A DNA stretch of 64,000 nt from an uncultured Prevotellaceae bacterium. GTDB taxonomy: Bacteria > Bacteroidota > Bacteroidia > Bacteroidales > Muribaculaceae. The DNA lies in NCBI GenBank assembly GCA_900318255.1, contig ONJX01000025.1:1-64000 (forward strand), in the 5' to 3' direction. A program made the translations under genes and the position numbers. The notes beneath the pieces are model-generated. The model ran no database searches, was not told the origin of the DNA, and saw nothing but the letters and a program-made list of their open reading frames with translations. Shown piece by piece: positions 42,703-49,384 of the stretch (positions are counted from its first letter, which is position 1; the number at the start of each line of letters is the position of its first letter).

Positions 42703-42999
42703 ATGCAAATAAAAACATTCACACTCAATGCGACAAATGCCAGTCGCTGCGAGGAAGAAATAAACAAGTTTCTTCGCTCGCATCGCATCTTGCGTGTAGA
42801 GCATCACTTTATAGAGAATGATGGAGGCACATGGGCAATGCTGATTGAATATCAGGACGAGCAGCCCAATGCCGTGAGCCCGGTGGCGAAACGCCGCAAC
42901 AGGAAAGACGTGACCGAGGGCATGAGTGAGGAACTGCGACTCAGGTATGAGACCCTGCGCCACATCCGTTCGGACCTGGTTGTCAAATACCCCCCTTGA
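42703..42999 (+). CDS. DGR accessory (HRDC-associated) protein, C-terminally truncated
   Basis: Starting at the ATG at 42703 (GGGAG just upstream), the frame encodes 98 residues: a strand-helix start MQIKTFTLNA, a helix with EEEINKFLRSHRIL, strands VEHHFIENDGGTWAMLIEY, a charged linker (KRRNRKD) and a helix with LRLRYETLRHIRSDL. This order is what I know from the small proteins preceding DGR reverse transcriptases, whose C-terminus is an HRDC domain. Here the frame stops after KYPP, where the HRDC domain should continue. The stop codon lies inside the left arm of an inverted repeat (42991-43006). The open frame upstream of 42703 is spurious: it runs through the inverted repeat. Confidence 0.6.
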   Translation: MQIKTFTLNATNASRCEEEINKFLRSHRILRVEHHFIENDGGTWAMLIEYQDEQPNAVSPVAKRRNRKDVTEGMSEELRLRYETLRHIRSDLVVKYPP

Positions 43000-43045
43000 C
43001 TCTTGTGCAGCGAGCCCTAGCGAGCGCAACAAGAGTCAAAGGGGG
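42991..43045. repeat. Inverted repeat truncating the accessory gene
   Basis: Arms CCCCCTTGACTCTTGT (42991-43006) and ACAAGAGTCAAAGGGGG (43029-43045), one bulged base. The loop contains GCGAG..CTAGCGAGC. It is immediately followed by the GTTACTCAGAGGTCAGCC block. Confidence 0.85.
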
Positions 43046-43073
43046 TTACTCAGAGGTCAGCCTTCGGCTGAAA
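43045..43073. repeat. Second copy of the GTTACTCAGAGGTCAGCC block
   Basis: Matches 36591-36619 with one or two changes (loop TTC for TTT). It contains the small palindrome TCAGCC-ttc-GGCTGA. Confidence 0.85.
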
Positions 43074-43434
43074 TCCGCCCCAAGAATAGCAAGCCCACAT
43101 ATTTTGTCTCTACCATTATCACATTGAATATAAGCCAATAGCAGGGGATTTATAATCTTTAATCGAACACTGTAAAAAATATAATTTCCTGCGTAAGCAG
43201 GCTTTTTGTGACCACGAAGTGGCAACTCTTTGCGATTATTCGAGCGTTGAAAAGGGAGTGACTTTGATAATCGCATTTCTACTTTAGAAACTTGAGTTAA
43301 ATAGTGGACTCATAGGCCGTGGCGCGTTGTGCCCCTTTTTGCGGTTTTTCTTTCTATTTTTTTCTCATCATTTTTTTACTCTACATTTTTTTTGCTAATT
43401 TTGTGCAGATTTACGAGACACAAAGAGTTACATT
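43074..43434. other. Noncoding remnant region after the accessory gene
   Basis: No gene is visible. Contents: hairpin CCTGC-gtaa-GCAGG followed by CTTTTTG (43193-43208), CCAC-gaa-GTGG (43212-43222), an inverted repeat TGCGATTAT (43231-43239) with ATAATCGCA (43267-43275), and AACTTGAGT...AGTGGACTCATA (43289-43313), which matches one end of the MITE-like element at 56061-56200. The kind of place where a DGR template and reverse transcriptase would be expected, but neither is found. Confidence 0.6.
43396..43403 (+). promoter_or_regulatory. -7 box of the flavodoxin-like gene
   Basis: TAATTTTG, 31 bp before the ATG at 43435. Confidence 0.55.
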
Positions 43435-44052
43435 ATGGCAAAAGTATTATTTATTAACGGCTCACCTCGCAAGCAGGGCAACACCTTTGTTGCGCTCAGC
43501 GAGGTGGCTAAGACTCTGAAAGAGCAGGGTATTGACAGTGAGATTGCATGGATTGGAGTGAAGCCGGTGCGTGGGTGCATAGCGTGTGGTAACTGCAAGG
43601 CCACAGGCAACGGCAAGTGTGTGTTTGATGACGATGTCTGCAACGAGATGATTGACAAGATTAATGCTGCCGACGCTCTTGTGGTGGGCGCGCCAGTATA
43701 TTATGGCGTGCCTCCAGGTCAGACGATAGCACTCATTCAACGCGCTCTGTTTGCCGGCGCACAGGTTGCCAACAAGCCTGCCGCTGCTGTCACCGTGTGC
43801 CGCCGCGGTGGCTCAACAGCTGCTTTCCAGACGTTGCAGATGCCGTTCCAAATGGTGAACATGCCGCTGGTGACCTCTCAGTACTGGAACATCGCCTTTG
43901 GCATGAATCCCGAGGAGGCAAAACTCGACACCGAGGGTATGCAGACGATGCGCCAGCTTGCCCGCAACATGGCATGGCTGCTGCGTAGCATCCAGTCGCA
44001 GCCGGCTCCAGCTGTCGAGGACGAGTGGAAAGGCATGAATTTCATTAGATAA
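43435..44052 (+). CDS. Flavodoxin-fold NAD(P)H-dependent FMN reductase
   Basis: A 205-residue flavodoxin-family oxidoreductase. The FMN phosphate loop is GSPRKQGNT (residues 8-16), and the flavin-contacting segments are APVYYGVPPGQ near 84 and RRGGSTAAFQ near 123. Two cysteines in GCIACGNC, followed by another in GKCVFDDDVC, resemble the iron-sulfur flavoprotein-like members, although the cluster motif is incomplete. Substrate unknown. First of three tightly packed genes with the AlkD-like and EamA genes (2-bp gap, then 16-bp overlap). Confidence 0.88.
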   Translation: MAKVLFINGSPRKQGNTFVALSEVAKTLKEQGIDSEIAWIGVKPVRGCIACGNCKATGNGKCVFDDDVCNEMIDKINAADALVVGAPVYYGVPPGQTIALIQRALFAGAQVANKPAAAVTVCRRGGSTAAFQTLQMPFQMVNMPLVTSQYWNIAFGMNPEEAKLDTEGMQTMRQLARNMAWLLRSIQSQPAPAVEDEWKGMNFIR

Positions 44053-44054
44053 AG

Positions 44055-44840
44055 GTGGCAGTGGCTAAATCTGCAATGGCTGGTTTTTCAACCGCTAGTG
44101 GGGTAGTGGAGCACATGCTCTCGCTTGCCGATGAGCGGCAAGTAGAGCTCTTGAAGCGCTTTTTCAAGACTGGCGTAGGCGACTATGGCGAGGGCGACCA
44201 GTTCTTGGGAATAAAAGTTCCCGATACCCGTCGTGTGGTGTCTCAATGCAAAGCGTTGCCCTTTAACGAGATAGAGACGTTGCTCGCCTCACCTTGGCAT
44301 GAGGTGCGGTTGTGTGGCCTGCTGGTGCTGGTGGCGCAGTTTGAACACTCAGCAAAACGGGCAAAGAACAACGACGTTGCAGCTATCGCTTGTTGCGACT
44401 CTATTGTAGATTTCTATTTGAAGCATGCGCATTGCGCAAACAACTGGGATCTCGTTGACCTTTCGGTCTATAAAATAATAGGAGAGTGGCTGATGCTTCC
44501 CTCAAGCTATAGCTATGAGAAGAAGCTGGCGACCATCGACTGCCTTGCTGCCAGCGACAACCTGTGGAAGCAGCGCATGAGCATGGTGTGTACATTAGGC
44601 CCTCTCAGGCATGGCGAGGCGCTTTTCACCCTGCGTTATGCCGAGTGCCACCTGCATCACCGTCACGACTTGATGCACAAAGCGGTGGGATGGATGCTTC
44701 GCGAGATGGGCAAGAGGGTTAGCGTTGATGTGCTGCGTGACTTCTTGAGATGTCATGCCCATGAGATGCCTCGCACGGCATTGAGATATGCCATCGAGAG
44801 GCTTCCCGATGAAGAACGAAAACAGTGGATGACAAAATGA
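44055..44840 (+). CDS. DNA alkylation repair protein (AlkC/AlkD-like)
   Basis: A 261-residue all-helical HEAT-repeat-like protein of the AlkD superfamily, which removes bulky or positively charged alkylated bases without base flipping. Signature pieces are FFKTGVGDYGEGDQFLGIKV and PDTRRV near the N-terminus, HEVRLCGLLVLV, CANNWDLVDLS near 134 and the final helices with RTALRYAIERL. The frame starts with GTG at 44055, 2 bp after the flavodoxin stop; an ATG at 44076 is an alternative. The full N-terminal helix supports either. Confidence 0.88.
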   Translation: MAVAKSAMAGFSTASGVVEHMLSLADERQVELLKRFFKTGVGDYGEGDQFLGIKVPDTRRVVSQCKALPFNEIETLLASPWHEVRLCGLLVLVAQFEHSAKRAKNNDVAAIACCDSIVDFYLKHAHCANNWDLVDLSVYKIIGEWLMLPSSYSYEKKLATIDCLAASDNLWKQRMSMVCTLGPLRHGEALFTLRYAECHLHHRHDLMHKAVGWMLREMGKRVSVDVLRDFLRCHAHEMPRTALRYAIERLPDEERKQWMTK

Positions 44841-45736
44841 GAGGGATGAAAAGAAATATATCCAATGGATGGTATCATCTTATTGCCATTTTGGTGATAT
44901 TGGCTTGGGGAGTGTCTTTTCCTTTTACAACAATACTTCTTGCCAATGGCATTACCCCAACCGAGCTGTTTGTGTATCGCTCGATGATTGCTTACATTGG
45001 ACTGCTTGTGTTTTCACGATTCAAGGTTAAGTATTGGGGGTGGCGCGACGAGGCACTGGCATTGCTGTGCGGACTCACAGGGGGTGCCTTATACTTTGTG
45101 CTCCAAAATGTGGCTCTAAACCTCACACTCATGAGCGACGTGGTGATAGTGATAGCTATCAATCCGTTGCTCACTACCATCTTGGCTGCCATTTTCCTGA
45201 AGGAAGAACATTTCTCGTGGAAGATACTGCTTAGTTCGGCAGTGGCTTTTGCAGGAGTTGCGGTAGTGACGTTCAGGGATGGCTTTGTGTGGGGAAATGG
45301 CCTGCTGGGAAATATCTTGTCGTTTCTGGCGGCTCTCTCTTGGGCTGTCTATAGTGTGCTTCTCAAGCGAGTGCAAGGCCGTCACAGCACCTTGTCGATT
45401 ACCCGCAAGGTGATGTTCTATGGAGTGCTGTGCGCCTTTCCATTTATGTTCCTTGAACCAGTCACGCCCTTGTCAACAATCATGCGCCCCGACTTGCTGG
45501 CCAACTTACTCTTCTTGGCTCTTATTTGCTCAATGGCAGCGTTCTTCATTTGGAATTTGGTAATCAAGAAGATTGGCGCAATAAGGGCAAGCAATTACCT
45601 GTATCTAGATCCCATAATCTCGATAGTGATGGGAGTGATACTCCTTGGTGAGAGAGTTACTGCTATTGCCGTGATAGGGTGCGCCCTGGTGCTCCTGGGT
45701 GTGATAATGGTAGAAAAGATGACAATAAATAATTAA
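44825..45736 (+). CDS. EamA/DMT-family transporter
   Basis: A 303-residue inner-membrane protein with ten predicted helices in two EamA repeats (about 20-145 and 160-298). Hallmarks: an early helix with WGVSFPFTTILLANGITP, EEHFSWKILLSS between the halves and a final helix LGERVTAIAVIGCALVLLGV. The family exports or imports metabolites such as amino acids and nucleobases; the substrate is not predictable. It overlaps the AlkD-like gene by 16 bp; a later ATG at 44846 (MKRNIS) may be the true start. Confidence 0.9.
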   Translation: MDDKMRGMKRNISNGWYHLIAILVILAWGVSFPFTTILLANGITPTELFVYRSMIAYIGLLVFSRFKVKYWGWRDEALALLCGLTGGALYFVLQNVALNLTLMSDVVIVIAINPLLTTILAAIFLKEEHFSWKILLSSAVAFAGVAVVTFRDGFVWGNGLLGNILSFLAALSWAVYSVLLKRVQGRHSTLSITRKVMFYGVLCAFPFMFLEPVTPLSTIMRPDLLANLLFLALICSMAAFFIWNLVIKKIGAIRASNYLYLDPIISIVMGVILLGERVTAIAVIGCALVLLGVIMVEKMTINN

Positions 45737-45815
45737 GTGTTAACTGTTAAGTGTTAACTGTTAAGTGTTAAGTGTGAACTATCAACTATTAACTATTAAC
45801 TATTAACTATCAACT
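45736..45815. repeat. TTAAGTGTTAACTG / AACTATTAAC low-complexity stretch
   Basis: Repeated words TTAAGTGTTAACTG followed by AACTATCAACTATTAACTAT, filling the gap between the EamA and carbonic anhydrase genes. Similar words occur at 39246-39285 and in the 49-bp unit. Confidence 0.8.
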
Positions 45816-45818
45816 ATC

Positions 45819-46364
45819 ATGATTGACGATATTCTGAAATTCAACCGAGATTTTGTTGAGCGTGGTGAATATGAGAAGTATGTGACCGATAAATATCCCG
45901 ACAAGAAGCTTGCCGTGCTAAGCTGCATGGACACGCGACTGACAGAGCTTTTGCCAGCAGCACTGGGTCTCCGCAATGGTGATGCCAAGATTATCAAGAA
46001 TGCAGGAGCACTTATCATGTCGCCCTACGATAGTGCGATGCGGTCCTTGCTGGTGGCCATATATGAATTAGGTGTGGAAGAAATTATGGTGGTAGCTCAC
46101 ACCACCTGCGGTGCCTGCCACATGTCATTCGCCCAATTTGAGAGTCACATCCTCGAGCGCGGCATCAGCGAGCACACATTATCGACGATTAGGCACAGCG
46201 GCATCGACCTCGACCAGTGGCTTGAGGGTTTTCACGATACCACCCAATCGGTGCTTGCCACGGTAGCTACGATACGTAATCATCCGTTGGTGCCCCAGGA
46301 TGTGGTGGTGCGTGGTTTCATTATCAACTCGGTGACTGGTGCTCTCGACGAGGTGAAATCGTGA
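45819..46364 (+). CDS. Beta-class carbonic anhydrase
   Basis: A 181-residue zinc enzyme interconverting CO2 and bicarbonate. The zinc ligands are clear: Cys36 with Asp38/Arg40 in CMDTR and His94/Cys97 in HTTCG. Length and the short C-terminal region place it in the compact beta-CA group common in Bacteroidetes and Firmicutes. No signal peptide. Single gene preceded by a low-complexity stretch. No promoter box recognised. Confidence 0.92.
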   Translation: MIDDILKFNRDFVERGEYEKYVTDKYPDKKLAVLSCMDTRLTELLPAALGLRNGDAKIIKNAGALIMSPYDSAMRSLLVAIYELGVEEIMVVAHTTCGACHMSFAQFESHILERGISEHTLSTIRHSGIDLDQWLEGFHDTTQSVLATVATIRNHPLVPQDVVVRGFIINSVTGALDEVKS

Positions 46365-46529
46365 AAATTTAAGCACAATGTCTGCTTTTTGTGCATATTT
46401 TCCTGAGAAAATATTTGGAAAAGCTCTTTTTTTTACTTGTTGGTAAAAAAAAATGTCAATAATGCTTGCATAATTCATTTTTTTACTAATTTCGCACCGA
46501 AAACTAATGTCAAACGATAATAATACACT

Positions 46530-47078
46530 ATGATTTACAAGTTTCTGATAGGTTCAGAAGAAGCCGGAAATTTTAAATTGGAGATTGCTATTGATAGTTC
46601 AGACACCTTTGTTAGACTGCGCAACACTATCTTGGAGGCCGCAGGTTATGATAAGGGGCAGATGGACTCGTTCATTATTTGCGATGATGATTGGTGTAAG
46701 GAAAAAGAGGTTACTTACTTTGATATGGATACCGATTCAGATGAAGACATCTGGATCATGGAAGACACTCCTCTTGATGAGTTGATAGAAGACGAGGGTC
46801 AGAAGATGAAATTTGTTTTTGATTACATGACTGAGCGTTATTTCTATATGATACTCAAGGAGACAGTGCCAGGCAAGAGCCTTCACGACCCCTTGTGCCA
46901 GCGCAAGGAGGGAAAGGCACCTCAAGAGACCTTGCCCGACATGTTCTCGGCACCAGTAAAGGTTGACACCGATATTGATGAACTCGATGAGGCTTTTTAT
47001 GGAGAAGAAAGCTTCAATGAGGAGGAGCTGCGAGAGTTAAGCGACGAGTTTGAGAAAGACCGCGAAGAAGGCATATAG
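46530..47078 (+). CDS. pRiA4b ORF-3-like family protein
   Basis: A 182-residue soluble acidic protein of the plasmid pRiA4b ORF-3-like family. Seen: the N-terminal strand IYKFLIG, a helix near LRNTILEAAGYD, the F-I-I-C-DDDW segment, LLDELIEDEGQKMKFVFDYM and an acidic C-terminal tail. In some plasmids and IS elements the family is a passenger, but in Bacteroidetes chromosomes it is a common stand-alone gene of unknown function. A TAATTTCG near 46483-46490 is a weak promoter candidate. Followed by a strong hairpin. Confidence 0.8.
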   Translation: MIYKFLIGSEEAGNFKLEIAIDSSDTFVRLRNTILEAAGYDKGQMDSFIICDDDWCKEKEVTYFDMDTDSDEDIWIMEDTPLDELIEDEGQKMKFVFDYMTERYFYMILKETVPGKSLHDPLCQRKEGKAPQETLPDMFSAPVKVDTDIDELDEAFYGEESFNEEELRELSDEFEKDREEGI

Positions 47079-47148
47079 TGCAAATTGTTAACGCAGTTTA
47101 AGACTATAAACTATCCTCGTTCCACTTTATATGAGTTAGTAATTAGTA

Positions 47149-47180
47149 GTGAGCCACGCTTTGGTTAGAGCGTGGCTCAC
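47149..47180. terminator. Bidirectional terminator hairpin
   Basis: Twelve-bp arms GTGAGCCACGCT (47149-47160) and AGCGTGGCTCAC (47169-47180) between convergent genes. T-tracts are poor on both sides. Confidence 0.7.
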
Positions 47181-47211
47181 TGATAATAGTATATATATGT
47201 GTGATGTTTGT

Positions 47212-48276
47212 TTAGGCTGTTGTGAAGCGGTAGATGGTGCGTGTGAAATAGGTGTCGCCAGGGCGCAGCTCGCATGAGGGGTACTCGGGGCAGTTGGGTG
47301 TGTTAGGGTAGTGCTGTGTCTCGAATGCCACAGCAGAGCGTGCAGGATAGCCAACGCCGAACTTGCCTTTAAGGTTCTCATCGAGGAAATTGCCAGTATA
47401 TATCTGCACTGCAGGCTCGGTTGTGAACACCTCCATGGCAATGCCCGTGACAGGCGACATTACACGCAGTGCCACTTTACTCAAGTCGCCAGGGTGGTTG
47501 ATGGCGAAGCTGTGGTCATAGCCATTGCCGTTCTTGAGTTGTTCGTTGTCGGCATTAATGTCTTGCCCTATGGGTTTGGGGGTGCGGAAGTCGAAAGGCG
47601 TGCCTGCCACATCCATGAAAGAGCCATCGGTTATGAGTGTCTCGTCGGCGGGCGTGATGCGGTCGGCATCGATGGTGAGCACGTGGTTGTGTATGCTCGA
47701 GGCGAGGTCGCCATTGAGGTTGAAGTAGGAGTGGTTGGTGAGGTTGATGATGGTGGGCTTGTCGGTAGTGGCACTATACTCTATGTCGATGGCATTATCG
47801 TCGGTAAGTGTATATATCACCTTCACGTTGAGTGTGCCTGGAAATCCTTCATTGCCATCGGGATCTACCAGTGTGAGTTCTAGGCGATTGCCATCTTGCT
47901 TTGCGTCCCACACTTTTTTGTCATAGCCTTTCATGCCTCCATGCAAGCAGTGGGGGCCATTATTGATGGGGAGATTATATTCCACACCGTCGATGGTGAA
48001 CTTCCCGTAACCAATGCGGTTGCCATAGCGGCCGATGAGAGCACCAAAGTTGCCGTCGTCGGCAAGGTAGTTGGTAATGCTGTCATGCCCCAGTTCCACG
48101 TCGGTGAGTTTGCCGTCGTGGTCGGGTACCATAAGGCTCACGATGCGCCCTCCATAGTTGGTGATACAGGCTTCCATGCCGTTGTTGTTGGTGAGCACAA
48201 AGAGTGCCACAGGCTTGCCATCAACGATGTCAAAAAAGTTCTTCGGGTCAAGTCCCGATTTTGTAATTCCAGTCAT
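47212..48276 (-). CDS. galM: Galactose mutarotase (aldose 1-epimerase)
   Basis: A 354-residue enzyme interconverting alpha and beta anomers of galactose and other aldoses. Family motifs include the substrate-contacting HCLHGG near residue 101, NLTNHSYFNL near 175 with the catalytic His, and RSAVAFETQHYPNTPN near 308 with the catalytic Glu. Cytoplasmic: no signal peptide. Single gene convergent with the pRiA4b-type gene. Confidence 0.95.
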   Translation of the reverse strand: MTGITKSGLDPKNFFDIVDGKPVALFVLTNNNGMEACITNYGGRIVSLMVPDHDGKLTDVELGHDSITNYLADDGNFGALIGRYGNRIGYGKFTIDGVEYNLPINNGPHCLHGGMKGYDKKVWDAKQDGNRLELTLVDPDGNEGFPGTLNVKVIYTLTDDNAIDIEYSATTDKPTIINLTNHSYFNLNGDLASSIHNHVLTIDADRITPADETLITDGSFMDVAGTPFDFRTPKPIGQDINADNEQLKNGNGYDHSFAINHPGDLSKVALRVMSPVTGIAMEVFTTEPAVQIYTGNFLDENLKGKFGVGYPARSAVAFETQHYPNTPNCPEYPSCELRPGDTYFTRTIYRFTTA

Positions 48277-48447
48277 GATAATTAATGAGTTAGAAATATT
48301 TATTTTTGTATCTTAATTTTTTGGCAAATGATTTAGTGAGATGTGTAGAAAATTAAAATGGGTCACAAAGTTATAAAAAAATAATAAAAAGTAATGGTCA
48401 AATTTGTTTATTATTTGAAAAATGACGAATTTTGCTCAACAAAAGCG

Positions 48448-48455
48448 TATTTTTG
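48448..48455 (+). promoter_or_regulatory. -7 box of the META-domain gene
   Basis: TATTTTTG, 20 bp before the ATG at 48476. It lies inside the longer open frame and so decides for the shorter start. Confidence 0.5.
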
Positions 48456-48475
48456 AACAGAAAAAATCATTGAAG

Positions 48476-49360
48476 ATGCTAAGAAAATTAACGATATTTA
48501 CCCTGCTTTTTGCGCTAGTGTCGTGTCCCGACGTGGCATTTGGCAGAAAAAAGAAAGACAAGAAAGAACAGCAGAAACCACAACCAGTTTTTTTTGAGCC
48601 AAAGGCCAGTGAGGTGGATTTGCCCATAACCAATGAGATGGAGCAGATTAATGGCGAGTGGAATGTGATAGAAATTAATGAGACTGAGGTGTCAAGGGTG
48701 GCAGGGTCGAGAGTGTATCTCAACTTTGATGTGCCAGGACACATGCTTTATGGCAACACTGGCACTAACGCCATAAATGCGACTTATAGCCTTAAAAAAG
48801 ATAATAAAATCTCGTTTGACAATATGCTGGTAACCAGGAAAAGTGGTGGCTATTTTCAGTATATTGAGCGCGACCTACTAAAGGCACTTGGCGACGTGGT
48901 GTCGGTGGCGCTTACAAAGGTGGGTGATACCGAATTCATGGAAATGAAAGACCGTCATCGCAATGTGATAATCAAGCTTCGCCGTCAAAACCTCGACTTT
49001 TTGAATGGTCCCTGGCTGGTGAAGATTATCAATGGCGAGGATGTCATTGACCGCGACATCAAGCTCGTTAATGATATTGACATGCTCACTGTCAACATCA
49101 CGAGTGGATGTAATATCATCAATGGGGTAATCACGATAGACCCATTTAAGGAGCATGCCATTGAATATGAGGACCTGAAATCATCACATCATCAGTGTCC
49201 TAATATCGACACTGAGACTCGCTTGCTCATAGCCCTTGAGGAGGCACAGTTTTGCCACAAGCGCAATGACCGCGAGGTTGAACTCCTCACCACTGAGCAC
49301 GACGAGATGGGCAAGTCGGTAAACAAGACACTTGTCGTTCTTGAGAAAGTGAGATTGTAG
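48476..49360 (+). CDS. META-domain lipoprotein
   Basis: From the ATG at 48476 the product has 294 residues: MLRKLTIFTLLFALVSC is a plausible lipoprotein signal with Cys17 (borderline). Two META-like domains follow: one around residues 45-155 with INGEWNVIEI and GNTGTNAINATYSL, the other around 175-290 with LNGPWLVKIINGEDV, ITSGCNIINGVI and SSHHQCPNIDTETRLLIALEEA. META domains occur in HslJ and secreted Bacteroidetes proteins; function unknown. The frame is open from 48422, but the promoter box inside it argues for the later start. Confidence 0.8.
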   Translation: MLRKLTIFTLLFALVSCPDVAFGRKKKDKKEQQKPQPVFFEPKASEVDLPITNEMEQINGEWNVIEINETEVSRVAGSRVYLNFDVPGHMLYGNTGTNAINATYSLKKDNKISFDNMLVTRKSGGYFQYIERDLLKALGDVVSVALTKVGDTEFMEMKDRHRNVIIKLRRQNLDFLNGPWLVKIINGEDVIDRDIKLVNDIDMLTVNITSGCNIINGVITIDPFKEHAIEYEDLKSSHHQCPNIDTETRLLIALEEAQFCHKRNDREVELLTTEHDEMGKSVNKTLVVLEKVRL

Positions 49361-49384
49361 AACACATTTTTGTGATTGTGGCTC

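Noticed and set aside
43074..43434. DGR template repeat or reverse transcriptase fragment behind the accessory gene
   Set aside because: No stretch resembles 42427-42537 with AAC codons, and no frame has reverse-transcriptase motifs.
46530..47078. Insertion sequence around the pRiA4b ORF-3-like gene
   Set aside because: No transposase or terminal repeats nearby; the family is common as a chromosomal gene in Bacteroidetes.
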